From Pseudorasbora parva (taxonomy: Eukaryota; Chordata; Actinopteri; Cypriniformes; Gobionidae), in NCBI RefSeq assembly GCF_024679245.1, contig NC_090175.1, forward strand, positions 54,807,449 to 54,871,448: a stretch of 64,000 nt of DNA, written 5' to 3'. Of this stretch, positions 11,450 to 22,830 are shown piece by piece. Under the pieces are notes generated by a model that worked only from the letters and a program-made list of their open reading frames with translations, was not told the DNA's origin and searched no databases. Both the position numbers and the translations under genes were made by a program. How positions within the stretch are numbered: the first letter of the stretch is position 1; every line of letters starts with the position of its first letter.

Positions 11450-11622
11450 TCTAGTAAGGAACTATGGAAGTCAATGGGTTCTGTCAACTGTTTGGTTACC
11501 GACATTCTTCACTCTTATTTTTTTGTGTTCAGCAGAAGAAAAAAATCATACTGGTTTGGAACTACTTGATGGTGAGTAAATGATGACAGAATTTAAATTT
11601 TGGAGTGAACTATCCCTTTAAA
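11450..11622 (+). mobile_element. GGGATAGTTCACCC-type MITE, right-end fragment
   Basis: The order of ATGGAAGTCAATGGGT, TGTGTTCAGCAGAAGAAA, GGTGAGTAAATGATGACAG and GTGAACTATCCCTTTAA is that of a very common cyprinid repeat. The right end is followed by TTAA. The left end is absent. Confidence 0.75.
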
Positions 11623-12830
11623 TTCAAATCTAAAAATACACTTGGAAATTTTGCAGCACTGATCCTCATCTTTAGCAGTGTGAACCAAATCTAATGTTAT
11701 GGTTTTTAAAGCACATCCAGAAAGGAGACGTTTGGTAAAATCATTGTAGACTAATTGAATCGACAATTAACTGTGATGCAAGAATCATGTAGCGTCCACC
11801 CACTGACTGACCTTGTTGAAGGAACAGAAAGTCACTTCTGCCGGCAAACCATCTTGGCAAAATGACTGGCATGCTGGCCGATTTCTCTCAAAGCCAAACA
11901 TTTAAGAAAACAGCTTGACCAGATTCATACCTACGCCAAGGTCAGTTTATTATCAGTGGCGCAAGAGCAGCTTATCATAAAGCAGTTCATTGCAAATGTC
12001 ATGAGCACATAATAGAACTTCATCCAACTAGAAAAGTAGTCCAACCTTGAAAATCAGCCAAATCTTTTGCATCCTCCATTCACTCTAACTGCGTACCCAA
12101 GACAAAACCAGAAAAAGAAACAAAGCTCTATATCTGTAATCACTGATGTGCAATAACTCTCAGGGTGTTGCGTTCAGGATTTAACATCACTTAGGACCGG
12201 TCGTGAGCACCTGTACCAGTTTTGCTTGAGTGTAAAGAGAGCGGTTTCCACCAGTTCTTGCATTGAGGAGTGACACCGAGCACGTATCTTCAAGGTGTTA
12301 AAGCCAAAAGACACGACACCAAGTGTCTTCACTGGGTTTACAAGTTTCTTCAGCTTTAGTGAACAGAACTAGGACACAGATTTAGTTTAAACGCATGCTT
12401 GTGTCTCTGCAGGTCTCTAGTGCTCTTTTCATCTGCATCATACATGAGAGTGGAACGTGACTGTTGGCAGAGGATGACGTCTAAGAGGTTAACCAATATG
12501 GTTTTTATTCAACCATTTAAAAATTATAAATGATGATTATTCACTTTGAATTACCATTGTGTATGAAATGTGTGATATAAATGTCTTGCAAAAATTAAAT
12601 CCTTATTAAATCCTTATTTTGTTATTTAGATTTTAGTTACTTAACCCTTAAAGACCTAGAACATTTTTGGGGCGTCTGATGTGCATCTACTTTTTAGTTA
12701 CTTATAAAACGATCACTTCCTGTTAATCAGCCAATCAGACACAAATCAGACACCAAAAACTGCAAGCACACTGCAGTCCAACAGTCTAAAGTGCCTTTAA
12801 TCATGTAAAGGTCATAAATTACTTGAATAC

Positions 12831-12832
<2 letters not shown>
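11623..12832. other. No recognised feature
   Basis: I see no repeats or genes here with confidence. The segment 11840-12440 is relatively complex sequence but has no long ORF. Confidence 0.45.

Positions 12833-12899
<67 letters not shown>
12833..12899. repeat. (TAA)n microsatellite, left part
   Basis: A pure ATA/TAA run of about 65 bp that ends at the left border of the solo LTR. Confidence 0.95.
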
Positions 12900-12900
<1 letters not shown>

Positions 12901-12903
12901 TAA

Positions 12904-13177
12904 TGTGGCGAGATGGACGAGTGAGATGCAAATGAGTGTCACCTCGAGTCCTCTCGTGAGGGAGCTCGGAGGCATATAAAGACGAGCAACACCAGTGAAG
13001 GACGAGAGAGGACCAGGCCTGGACTTTACGTTGAGTTTTGTTTATGTTTTATTATGTGTGTGTGGGCAGTCGTCGGTGAGGGGCTGCCCACTTTCATTTT
13101 ATTATTTGATAAAGGTGTTTGTTAAATGTTCACTGGTTTCTGACTCCTTCCTTCTCATATTTATGAACTTTATTACA
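12904..13177 (+). mobile_element. Probable solo LTR, 274 bp
   Basis: The block begins TGTGGCGAG and ends TTATTACA (TG...CA). It contains a TATA box (12975) and a GATAAA polyadenylation-like signal near 13110, the usual layout of a retroelement LTR. AAT microsatellite flanks it on both sides, so the insertion split a simple repeat. The repeat flanks prevent a firm target-duplication call. No internal gag or pol sequence is present, so it is a solo LTR if correct. A second partial copy follows at 13511. Confidence 0.62.
12975..12980 (+). promoter_or_regulatory. TATA box in LTR
   Basis: TATAAA sits in GGCATATAAAGACGAGC, a context repeated exactly in the second LTR fragment (TATAAA at 13611-13616). 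Conservation between two copies supports it as the retroelement promoter. Confidence 0.55.

Positions 13178-13264
<87 letters not shown>
13178..13264. repeat. (AAT)n microsatellite, right part
   Basis: A pure AAT run of about 85 bp, starting at the right border of the LTR. Confidence 0.95.
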
Positions 13265-13265
<1 letters not shown>

Positions 13266-13510
13266 TCGGCACATTTAGATTTTTATGCATTAGTCAACTT
13301 TGAGATTTTGTTCTCCCAACTTTAAAATGATGGCCACTAAGTTACATTTTTTTATTTGATTTTTTATTTATTTATTATTTAACGTTTTGCTTGTATTATG
13401 ATAGGACAGTAATCGAAGTGTGAGAGATAGGGGGCAGGATCTGGAAGGGTTTGAGAGCCAAAGCGCACTGGCCAACATTTTCCACCAACATTTTGGATCA
13501 TGCATATTCA

Positions 13511-13637
13511 TGTTTGGACGAGTGCGAGACATGGGAGGGAGCGAGCGAGACCATGGCGTGAATGCAAATGAGTGTCACCTCAAGTCCTCTCGTGAGGGAG
13601 CTCGGAGGCATATAAAGACGAGCGACACCAGTGAAAT
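13511..13637 (+). mobile_element. Second LTR fragment, same family
   Basis: From GCAAATGAGTGTCACCTC to GACACCAGTGAA it is nearly identical to the LTR at 12904. It has a longer GC-rich front (TGTTTGGACGAGTGCGAG). The copy stops just after the TATA region. Whether the pair is a rearranged provirus or two insertions cannot be decided here. Confidence 0.55.
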
Positions 13638-14513
13638 AATACAATTTTGATGTCTTCAAAATCTCATGCAAACGTGATTCCTCATGAATATTAAAATAGC
13701 TCATACAATTTTATAAATATTGCATAGCATGATACAATTCAAAATAATAATCAAAAAATATTATTGAACAAAAATATTTTACATTGAAAGTACAAGGTAT
13801 AAGTGTGACCCAAAAATGAAGGGGCTCAGAGGATGTTCTGAAGCAAGATGTAAGTATAAAGTTGAATGAGCATCCAACTAAAACATTAAAACGCTCTAGG
13901 AACGATGTATAAATAATGTTCTGAGAACATTATTGTAGACCAGAACCCAAATGTTCTATTAGTTATGGATGAACATTTGTTGTGAACCTTGCCTGAGCAT
14001 TAGCCAAAGTTTGGAGAACATTTCCTGTTAGCCAGAAAACAGACTCTGCACAAAAGCTTCAGTGATCTCACTTGATTATCTGCTTCTTCTGCTTACAGCA
14101 ATGTGTAAACCCTAGAAAACCAGTATATCTGAATTTACACTGCAACCCTGACCTCACTTCAACCCGCTCCACAGGGAACCGTCCTAACCCTCAGCCTCGG
14201 CCCGAGGGACGTCCCACCCTCGCATTTTTCCTGAGTGCTGTACAGAAAGGTTTTACTCTTCTCCTTCTCCTCCTCCAAAACCTCAGTGGACCAAAGCTCT
14301 TCAGTTTATCAATGACTTGATTGATCGCTGGGGCTGATTCCTCCACTTTGACTTCTGAGCACATCAGTTTTAATCCCAGCGCAGACCACTCAGAGAATGT
14401 TTAGCTGTGAAAAAAGGAGACGAATTAGGGGAGAAAACGAGAGGGGTGAGAGAGTGTCACTCAAGATAAGCAGGTCTGCAGACGAAGGTGAGGACCAGAG
14501 AGATCGTCAGAGA
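13638..14513. other. No recognised feature
   Basis: This is A+T-rich, then mixed sequence. A stretch at about 14100-14330 is more GC-rich and complex, but has no recognised coding content. Confidence 0.4.
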
Positions 14514-14516
14514 GAG

Positions 14517-14604
<88 letters not shown>
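14514..14604. repeat. (GA)n microsatellite
   Basis: An almost pure AG/GA dinucleotide run of about 90 bp. Confidence 0.97.
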
Positions 14605-14606
<2 letters not shown>

Positions 14607-14639
14607 GATATATATGATCACAAATATTGAATATGATCA

Positions 14640-15405
14640 CCATACTAATACTGTGTTTGACCCCCTTTCACCTTCAGAACTGCCTTAATTCTACGTGGCA
14701 TTGAATCAACAAGGTGCTGAAAGCATTCTTTAGAAATGTTGGCCCATATTGATAGGAGAGCATCTTGCAGTTGATGGAGATTTGTGGGATGCACATCCAG
14801 GGCACGAAGCTCCCGTTCCACCACATCCCAAAGATGCTCTATTGGGTTGAGATCTGGTGACTGTGGGGCCATTTTAGTACAGTGAACTCATTGTCATGTT
14901 CAACAAACCAGTTTAAAATTATCAAGCTTTGTGACATGGTGCATTATCCTGCTGGAAGTAGCCATCAGAGGATGGGTACATGGTGGTCATAAAGAGATGG
15001 CCATGGTCAAAAACAATGCTCAGGTAGGCCGTGGCATTTAAACGATGCCCAATTGGCACTAAGGGGCCTAAAGTGTGCCAAGAAAACATCCCCACACCAT
15101 TACACCACCACCACCAGCCTGCACAGTGGTAACAAGGCATGATGGATCCATGCTCTCATTCTGTTTACGCCAAATTCTGACTCTACTATCTGAATGTTTC
15201 AACAGAAATCGAGACTCATCAGACCAGGCAACATTTTTCCAGTCTTCAACTGTCCAGTTTTGGTGAGCGTGTGCAAATTGTTGCCTTTTTTCTTATGTAT
15301 AGTGGAGAGAGTCATAATGTATATGGTTGTGTGTGAAAATCCCAGTAACTGAGCAGATTGTGAAATACTCAAACCGGCCTGTCTGGCATCAACAACCATA
15401 TATAC
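14640..15405 (-). pseudogene. Tc1-like transposase remnant (family B)
   Basis: On the minus strand this encodes pieces of a Tc1-like DDE transposase. From C- to N-terminal side: [12 protein letters not shown] (third acidic residue) within 14645-14872, FQQDNAPCHKA (second) near 15110-14925, and SDESRF (first) near 15220. The 3' part up to about 15300 is close to full length. There is then a jump straight to the N-terminal helix-turn-helix coding segment (about 15325-15400), so several hundred bases of the middle N-terminal half are deleted. Frames are broken. The left terminus lies near 14640, close to the GA microsatellite, and the right edge abuts the family A copy. It is inactive. Confidence 0.82.
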
Positions 15406-15549
15406 TGTAAACCGATAAGGCATAATATTATGACGACTTACAGGTGAAGGATCAGTCACTGATCCTTTCTTCATCACGGCTCCTGTTAGTGGGTGGGATA
15501 TATTAGGCAGCAAGTGAACAATTTGCCCTCAAAGTTGATGTGTTAGAAG

Positions 15550-15876
15550 CAGCCGGATCTCACGAAAAATGCGTATAAATAGTACAAGTGTGCAATGTCG
15601 TGGAATGTATACGGCAAAACTAATTTTGGCGTGCATATGATACGCTGTTTTTCGCGTGCATATGATACGCACTTTATGGTGTATTATACATATGAACCCC
15701 CCACCCCACTACCCTAAACCTACCCAAGAGAGGGTGTCATATATACGCAATAAAGTGCGTATGATATGCACGCGAAAAACAGCGTATCATATGCACGCCA
15801 AAATGAGTTTTGCCGTATACATTCCACGACATTGCACACTCGTACTATTTATACGCATTTATGTGTGATCGGGTTG
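15550..15876. mobile_element. Foldback MITE copy 1 (CAGCCGGATC / GATCGGGTTG ends)
   Basis: The termini are CAGCCGGATCTCACGAAAAA and its inverse, ending GTGTGATCGGGTTG. The arms share GTATAAATAGTA, TGCAATGTCGTGGAATGTAT and GATACGC words, around a CCCTAAACCTACCC core. The flanks TTAGAAG and CAAAAGC are at best a decayed 7-bp duplication. The sister copy is at 16609. Confidence 0.85.
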
Positions 15877-15891
15877 CAAAAGCAGAAAAAA

Positions 15892-16161
15892 ATGGGCAAG
15901 TGTAAGGATTTGAGCGACTTTGACAAGAACCAAATTTTAATGGCTAGACGACTGGGTCAGAGCATCTCCAAAACTGCAGCTCTTGTGGGCTGTTCCTGGT
16001 CTGCAGTGGTCAGTATCTATCAAAAGTGCTCCAAGGAAGGACCAGTGGAGAACCGGCCACAGGGTCATGGGCGGCCAAGGCTCATTGATGCACGTGAGGA
16101 GCGAAGGCTGGCCCGTGTGGTCCGATCAAACAGACGAGCTACTGGAGCTCTTTATGAATAG
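15892..16161 (+). pseudogene. Truncated Tc1-like transposase N terminus (family A)
   Basis: The ATG at 15892 follows AAGCAGAAAAAA and opens a 90-codon reading frame starting [18 protein letters not shown]. The residues form the paired-type helix-turn-helix DNA-binding domain of a Tc1 transposase: [20 protein letters not shown], then a basic [19 protein letters not shown] segment entering the second helical subdomain. The frame stops at GALYE, where the family would continue into the catalytic domain, so all three catalytic residues are missing. The open frame suggests modest age. The 5' leader is interrupted by the MITE at 15550, so transcription from the element's own leader would be disturbed. 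Confidence 0.82.
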
Positions 16162-16608
16162 GCTTTTATTGTCTCTATATTATTCTCTTTATTTAAGAGA
16201 GTTTGAATGGAAAAACTATTTAACATTCAAAATGACAGTCTAATTTTTCAGTCTCAAAGACATCAAATACATTTAAAATAAGATCTCAATTACTTAATGG
16301 AGCAAACCATATTATTCAATGAGCCATTAGTATGATCAAATATATATGAGCAAACTGAGATTAATTAAAGCACTTCTCTGATACATCTTAGCATCAAAAG
16401 AAACATACTGTGATCAATCAGTTTATACACTTGGACAGCACCATTTGTGTTTGCCAGTGTAATTGTAGTGTGAGTGCCACACACTGGCTAAACACTTAGT
16501 CATGAGAAACAGATCAATAACTATATGTGATAGGTGTTACAGCTGTGCCTTGTGACAAAACAAGTGAGGTTGAGTGAGGTTTTACTTGCACAGTGACTAC
16601 CGTTACAT

Positions 16609-16928
16609 CAGCCGGATCTCACGAAAAATGCTTATAAATAGTACGAGCGTGCAATGTCGTGGAATGTATACGCCAAAACTCATTTTGCATATGATACGCT
16701 GTTTTTTGCGTGCATATGATACGCATTTTATGGCGTATTATACATACGAACCCCCCACCCCACCACCCTAAACCTACCCAAGCGCGTGTCATATATACGC
16801 CATAAAGTGCGTATCATATGCACGTGAAAAACAGCGTATCGTAAGCACGCCAAAATGAGTTTTGGCGTATACATTCCACGACATTGCACACTCTTACTAT
16901 TTATACGCATTTATGTGTGATCGGGTTG
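16609..16928. mobile_element. Foldback MITE copy 2 (same family)
   Basis: The ends and core are as in the copy at 15550. It is flanked by GTTACAT on both sides (16602-16608 and 16929-16935), a clear 7-bp target duplication. Copy 2 lacks a few internal bases, for example part of the TTTTGGCGTGCATATGAT word in the left arm. Confidence 0.88.
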
Positions 16929-16995
16929 GTTACATACACACAAAGCATAATAATCAAAATGAAGATTTTCATCTTTTAGTATGAATATGTTTGCC

Positions 16996-17239
16996 ATAAA
17001 GGGTTAGTTCACCCCAAAAAAGAAATTTATATCGAATATATATAGGAATAATTACTACACTAATTCCGTGTTTGTGTTCAAACCTCAAATAAAGATTCAA
17101 ACAGTTATGAATCAGCAGATTGATTCATGATTCGGATCGCCAGTGTCACGTGATTTCAGCAGTTTGGCAGTTTAACATGCGATCCGAATCATGAATCAAT
17201 ATGACATGAATTTCATTTTTGGGTGAACTAACGCTTTAA
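16996..17239. mobile_element. GGGTTAGTTCACCCC-type MITE
   Basis: The left end is AAAGGGTTAGTTCACCCC and the right end GGGTGAACTAACGCTTTAA, an inverted pair. The middle is a hairpin of GATTCATGATTCGGATCGCC and its inverse. TTAA follows the right end; the left target site has decayed to ATAA. Confidence 0.75.
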
Positions 17240-17639
17240 GGTTATCTGTAAGCTTGTGTTTCAAAACAATCACACAACTCGCATTTAGAAGATATAAAGA
17301 TTCAAAACGTACAGTCTCTCACTTCTGCCAGTGACCTCACTCTGCACTTCAGCTTCTCATCAGATTTTCTATCCAATCAAATGCTCTCTTGTATCTGAAG
17401 CTCCACCCCCTACATTATAAAGAGACGTTGTAGCTGCGACTGAAATCGGTCACTTGGTCAAACATTTACTATTTTTTACATGGTGAATGGCACATAGTGC
17501 ACCATATAGGGAATAGGGACCATTCAGACAGTTCAGATTGCACAGGGTGGATCATGTGATTGCGTTTTATCGATTTGAATTCTGCCCTGAATGCTGTATT
17601 TTAAAGAGATATTAGAAAGGTTAGAAGGAAACACTATTG

Positions 17640-17782
17640 GCTATAAACTAAACACTATTGGCTGTTAAAGGGGAGGAGCTGTTCGATATGCCCCGCCCTG
17701 TCTTCCTGTTTCAGTGGAAACTACATCAACACACTGAATAATGCGGAGCGTTTCAAGGCACTTCACTGGGACTTTAAAGGTT
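17640..17782 (-). mobile_element. TTAA-element end fragment
   Basis: Read on the minus strand it begins AGTCCCAGTGAAGTGCCTTG, like the element starting at 37559. It includes a GAGGAGCTG-type segment also found in that copy. Only this end was identified. Confidence 0.5.
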
Positions 17783-18329
17783 ATTTATGTTGCCATAGAT
17801 GCCAATAAAGAAACTCTATTTTTACGAGCGTACTCAACTCATATAGAAAATTAAACTAATGAACTAATACTGATGGTATTGAACACAATCTCTGCCTGAT
17901 TTACTATTGTGTCCATAACAAAAGCCAATAAACCTCTGCAGCAGTGTGTAAAAATAAAGTTAAATGACTAATTAAACCTCCGAAAAGAGCAGAGCGCCGA
18001 ATCTGTGAAAGTGTCATTATTCCAGTGAAACGCGAGCCACAGGCCTCCTGCTCGCAAGCTGATTGGTTCATAACTACTTGTGAATGATGAATGCAGGGAC
18101 AGAGCGAGAGCGAGAGAGAACGATTAAACTCTGTGGGGTATTTAACTTGTTTCGCTTTGTGATTTCACTTTCCCGTTTTCCTCTTGCAAAGTGAGATTTA
18201 AAATTAAAAGCAAAACAATCGGAATGAGAAATGTACTTGCATACACATTTTCACAAAGGCACAAATTTAGCTACACTTTAAATATGCAATCCACAACAGC
18301 CCTAGTTCATAAATGTTCAGAGCATCTAT
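17783..18329. other. No recognised feature
   Basis: This is mixed sequence without an ORF or clear repeat ends. Confidence 0.4.
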
Positions 18330-18480
18330 TAAAAGGCTCACCAAGGCTGCATTTATTGGCTTAAAAATACAGGAAAAAAAAATAAATAAATAACTGTTTT
18401 GTCTTTATTTGTATGCATTTTCAGCATAATTTCTCCGGTTTTAAGTATCACATGATTTTTCAGAAATCACTTTATGTTTT
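18330..18480 (+). mobile_element. Dispersed fish repeat, copy 2 (diverged)
   Basis: It shares CTCACCAAGGCTGCATTTAT and GTATCACATGATTTTTCAGA with the copies at 5.57 and 22.01 kb. The middle is degraded. Confidence 0.5.
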
Positions 18481-18559
18481 TACTACCTTGGGGCTTGAAA
18501 GTGGTAGTTATGTTACTGTCAATAGAGGGACAGAAACATTTCATTAAAAAGACCTTTGT

Positions 18560-18620
18560 TTGTCTCACGAGTTTGGAACGACATGCGGTTTTCATTTTTG
18601 GGTGAACTATCCCTTAAAGA
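18560..18620 (+). mobile_element. GGGATAGTTCACCC-type MITE, right tip
   Basis: GTTTGGAACGACATG followed by TTTTTGGGTGAACTATCCCT is the right terminus of this common repeat. The rest of the element is missing. Confidence 0.55.
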
Positions 18621-18625
18621 GGGAA

Positions 18626-19239
18626 ACAGGTTGTTAATGGGGCTATATAAAATATGAAACAATGAATGAATCTTTGACCCTGTTTGAGTATTTGGCAATT
18701 AATCCAGCATACGCTCAGATATTAGGACCATCTGTGCCCAATTCAAACCAATAGAAAAAGTTCAGCTTATGAAAATGCGTTTTGGCACGCCATATGCCTG
18801 TTCATTTTCATCTATGCTCCTACTTAAATTCATGCTGACTGAAATGCCTAAAAGCACATAATAAATTCATACTGCAGCAAGAAGGTTATGTGAGGGTGTT
18901 TGGCACACACCTAAAGTCAACATAAAAATTAACTTGACTTTCTTAATACACACTTCTAAAATTCTGGTGAATTATGCAATTCAAAATATGCAATAGGCAA
19001 CTCAAAAAAAATATTTTTCAGCCCTTCCTCTCCAACCACTTCTCATATAAAGACACTTTTCATCATCTGATTAAATGCAGAGGAATCCAATTTTTTTTAT
19101 TGACTATCCTGTCAAGCACAAATCATGGTGTGTTTGTCATTGTTTTAACTATAAATCATAACTCTAACTCCTGCTTTGGCAGTGAAAATTGTCTCAAAGA
19201 CAAAGGTCAAATGATAAATAATCTAAATCTGCTGCAATA
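18626..19239. other. No recognised feature
   Basis: A+T-rich sequence. A 155-codon frame running into the CA repeat has no protein-like features. Confidence 0.45.
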
Positions 19240-19240
19240 T

Positions 19241-19313
<73 letters not shown>

Positions 19314-19326
19314 TATATATACATAT

Positions 19327-19365
<39 letters not shown>

Positions 19366-19372
19366 GATATTA
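19240..19372. repeat. (CA)n then (TA)n microsatellite
   Basis: A CA run (about 19243-19307) is followed by TA-rich and mixed CATATA repeats to about 19372. Confidence 0.95.
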
Positions 19373-19872
19373 CTCAAACCAGCCTCCATGTTTCTCTGGG
19401 CCTCTGGGCTGTTCTGCAGACATCCCACTAATATTTCATAATGTGTTCGTGGAACAAAAAGAGCTGGGAAACACAGCGCAACGTCCTAAAGTGTTAGATG
19501 ATGAAAAGCCTCCAACGTGTGGAAACATTCATCATAATGTTGAGCATAATGGTTCCTCTAAAGCTTCTACCTATGATAAACAGCACAGAAGAGCAGAGAG
19601 AAACTGGCCATTTACATGGAATCGTCCTGACAGAAGCATCTCTTGGGGGAAACTTACACTATTTCGTTCCTGGGTTGGACTCAAGACTATAGGCAGTTAG
19701 CATAATATGGAAGTACAGAAAGTAAAGTGCTGTGTTACGGCTGAAGAATGTACGGCCTGCTTTTAAGTCTGGAGTGAGCCATGCTAACACACACTACACA
19801 AAAAAAAAAAAAAAAACACGGTTATATAGTACTAAAAGTGGTTCTTTGGCTTGCAATCATAGGTGAACCACT

Positions 19873-20433
19873 TTAAAGAGTTAGTTCACCCAAAAATTAC
19901 ATTTAGGTCATTAATGACTCGCCCTAATGTCGTTCCACACCCGTAAGACCTCCTTTCATCTTCACACACAGTTTAAGATATTTTATATTTAGTCTGAGAG
20001 CATATCTAAGTGTATGCACACTATACTGTCCATGTCCAGAAAGGGAATAAAAACATCATCACAGTAGTCCATATGAGACATCAGTGGGTTAATTAGAGTC
20101 TCTTGAAGCATCAAAACTACATTTTGGTCCAAAAATAACAAAAAGTACGACTTTATTCAGCATTGTCTTCTCTTCAGTGTTTGTGTTCAATCCTCAAATA
20201 AAGATTCAAACGGTCATGAATCAGTGAATCGAGCAATGATTTGGATCCCGTGTCAAACTGCTGAAATCACGTGACGTTGGTGATCCGAATCATTGCTCAA
20301 TCCGCTGATTCATAACCGTTTGAATCTTTATTTGAGGTTTGAAAACAAACGCGGAAGAGAAGACAATGCTGAATAAAGTCATAGTTTTTATTTTTGGACC
20401 AAAATGTATTTCCAGTGCTTCAAGAGATTCTAA
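19873..20433 (+). mobile_element. GGGATAGTTCACCC-type MITE with internal hairpin
   Basis: The left end AGAGTTAGTTCACCCAAAAA follows TTAA-like sequence. At 20186-20340 a palindrome pairs CAAATAAAGATTCAAACGG with its inverse. A second inverted pair, TTTATTCAGCATTGTCTTCT, lies outside it. The right terminus is lost where the ATT repeat begins. Confidence 0.68.
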
Positions 20434-20453
20434 CTAACTAATTAAAATATACA

Positions 20454-20454
<1 letters not shown>

Positions 20455-20548
<94 letters not shown>

Positions 20549-20627
20549 ATAATGAATTAAATTAACTACATAATAATAAAGTAAATAAATAAAAATAAAT
20601 TAACATTAGCATTACAATACAAAAGTA

Positions 20628-20670
<43 letters not shown>

Positions 20671-20972
20671 ATACATAAACAATGTATTCATTTAAAATTA
20701 AATAATAATAATAATAATAATAATAATACCACTAAAAAAACAATTGTTATTAAGTAATAAGTAAGTGAATAATTGTAATAGAAAACACACTTATTATTAA
20801 TAATTATTAATTTAATCAACTACATAATAATAAATAAAATAAATAATAAATAAAATAATATTAAAATAAATAAATAAATATTATTAATAATGCATAAGTA
20901 AATTAAATACATAAACATAATATATTAATTTAAAATAAAATAAATACATTCATGACAGACAGACAGACAGAC
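20455..20972. repeat. Simple-repeat block: (TTA)n, (AAAT)n, (ATA)n, (CAGA)n
   Basis: An ATT run (about 20455-20546), an AAAT run (about 20627-20672), an AAT run (about 20700-20728) and a short CAGA run (about 20954-20974) lie in very A+T-rich DNA. Confidence 0.92.
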
Positions 20973-20974
20973 AG

Positions 20975-22009
20975 ACAAACCATTATGTGGGCAAAAACAA
21001 TTTCCCCCCAAAAATATAAACTGAGCATCCATGGCAGCAATCAGAGTTCCAGCATTTCCATCTGCCACTGAGAGGTAATAGAGGCCAAGCATTGCCTGTT
21101 CCAGAGCCGCTTCACACCGCTCTGATCCTCGAATGTTTCTCCACACTGTTCATATCAAAAGCTTGTAGGCAAGAAAAGGGGCGTGACAACAGATCACTCT
21201 CGTCAGCGTAGGATGCGATACATCTGATGCTAATTACACCTTGTCACGGCTGCCATAAATGTCACGGCCACACGAGTGTCTTCTATTTGCTGAGATTTCC
21301 TTGTGTACCGCGCACTGCAAAATGTTTCTCAGATATACAGTATGTTAGCCAGTATGCAATGATCAAGGGCATGTCAACAGTAACTCAATATTGTGTAGCA
21401 ATGTCTCACATAATGAGTCAAGAAAAAGTTAGCCTTTTCTTTAAAAAAAAAAAAAATCATAATTCCATTTTACATTTGTACTATACATTTCCATTAGGGT
21501 AAAACTTTTTAATGAGGAAAATGAGTTCAGATAAACAATGCATGTACGAGGAGGAGGGAAGACTCTTGTCAGGTTGTTTATGTGCTGGTTGGATGGTGTG
21601 TATGAGATATTTGTGACTAATCTCTGCTGTGGTAACCCGAGCAGTGTAGTGAAGGTGGGCAGTGTGAAGAGTGAGTCACGAGTTCATTTGGCTGAGGTAC
21701 GACGCTCTCATTCCCCTGAGAAGAAAAACACTAATATATTCGAGTGCATGATGCTATACATGATGCCAGCAGCAGCAGAAAGCCAAATGATTTTCCATGT
21801 TTGTTTTGCTTCATGGGAATATCTTCGTCATCTTAATGAACATACAATGGCACAAACGCACAATTAACCCTCAAGCACTTACGGGATTCCTGATTATTAA
21901 CATCATAATGTAAATAATACATATAAGTGCAAAGATGCTGAATAAAGGCCACAATCTTTTACGACACATTAAAAAAGGATTAGGTTTGCGGTCAGATGTT
22001 TTTATAAGA
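20975..22009. other. No recognised feature
   Basis: A 109-codon frame at 21538-21867 has no recognised domain or family match and no codon or splice context to support it. The remaining sequence is non-repetitive. Confidence 0.4.
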
Positions 22010-22165
22010 AATCTTTTCTGCTCACCAAGGCTTTATTTATTTGAACAAAATTACAGTAAAAACAACAAAACTGTGAAATACTATTACAATTTAAAAATAA
22101 CTGTTTTCTAATGTAATATATTCTAAACTGTAATGTATTCCTGTGATCAAAGCTGAAGTTTCAGT
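22010..22165 (+). mobile_element. Dispersed fish repeat, copy 3
   Basis: TGCTCACCAAGGCTTTATTT, ACTGTGAAATACTATTACAA and CCTGTGATCAAAGCTGAA match the family seen at 5.57 kb. The right part is missing. Confidence 0.6.
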
Positions 22166-22464
22166 ACAGTATTAACGGTGAATATAATCCCCACTGTCCC
22201 ACTGAAAACTTTGTGGTTGTTAGGGTTTAAGGTCCGTCCTTAAATAACTAACCACACACCTCTTCTCAGCCAAAGTGCCTTTAAAGCAAGTTAGTTGACT
22301 CTTTGTAAGTTGGCGGCTGTGTGTAATGCCCCTGAGCATCCTTTTCCAGCAAATACAGCATACTTGAAAGAAGAAAAGGCCAAAATCGATATTTAACTGC
22401 TTGCCGAAATTCTGCTTCAATAGTACATTTCAAATAAAAGGAATCATATATTGTGCTTCTTTAA

Positions 22465-22830
22465 AGGTGCCATAAAATGTATTGATACAGCATTTTAAAT
22501 TGTTCTCTGAAGGTATGTGGCTTGGGTAGTGACAAAATACCCAGATATGGTTTTACATGTCCATTTACAACCCTAGGATTTATCCCAAGAATGAAATGGT
22601 CTGTTTTGCCTTATTTGGAAGGGTCATGAATAATAATATCGAGCTCTGCTCTGATTGGCTGTTTCACAGCATGGCTAATTTCAGCAGCTCACAAGTGCAG
22701 TTATTCAGCGAATACAATTGAAAATAGTCGAGCGATCCATGCTTTGACTTATGACAGTTCATCACTGAGAATGTTTAATGTCAGTTTAGCAAAGAGTATA
22801 GAACACAATATAATGACCCTGTGAATAATA
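22465..22830 (+). mobile_element. TTAA-type element, left fragment
   Basis: TTAA (22461-22464) precedes AGGTGCCATAAAATG. The block TCCATTTACAACCCTAG, TTGCCTTATTTGGAAGGGTC, GAGCTCTGCTCTGATTGGCT is shared with the large element at 42324. The right part is replaced by a Tc1-like copy. Confidence 0.68.

Larger units (their letters stand above)
15406..16161 (+). mobile_element. Tc1-like element, 5' part (family A), interrupted
   Basis: The left end contains CCGATAAGGCATAATATTAT, matching the terminus of the copy at 10034. It is followed by the conserved leader GGATATATTAGGCAGCAAG. A 327-bp MITE (15550-15876) sits in the leader, just upstream of the transposase ATG. The element breaks off after about 90 codons of transposase. 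Confidence 0.78.

Noticed and set aside
13102..13303. Poly-asparagine and poly-leucine ORFs
   Set aside because: They arise from the AAT microsatellite.
21538..21867. 109-codon ORF
   Set aside because: No domain, no splice or promoter context and no recognised family; length is within chance.
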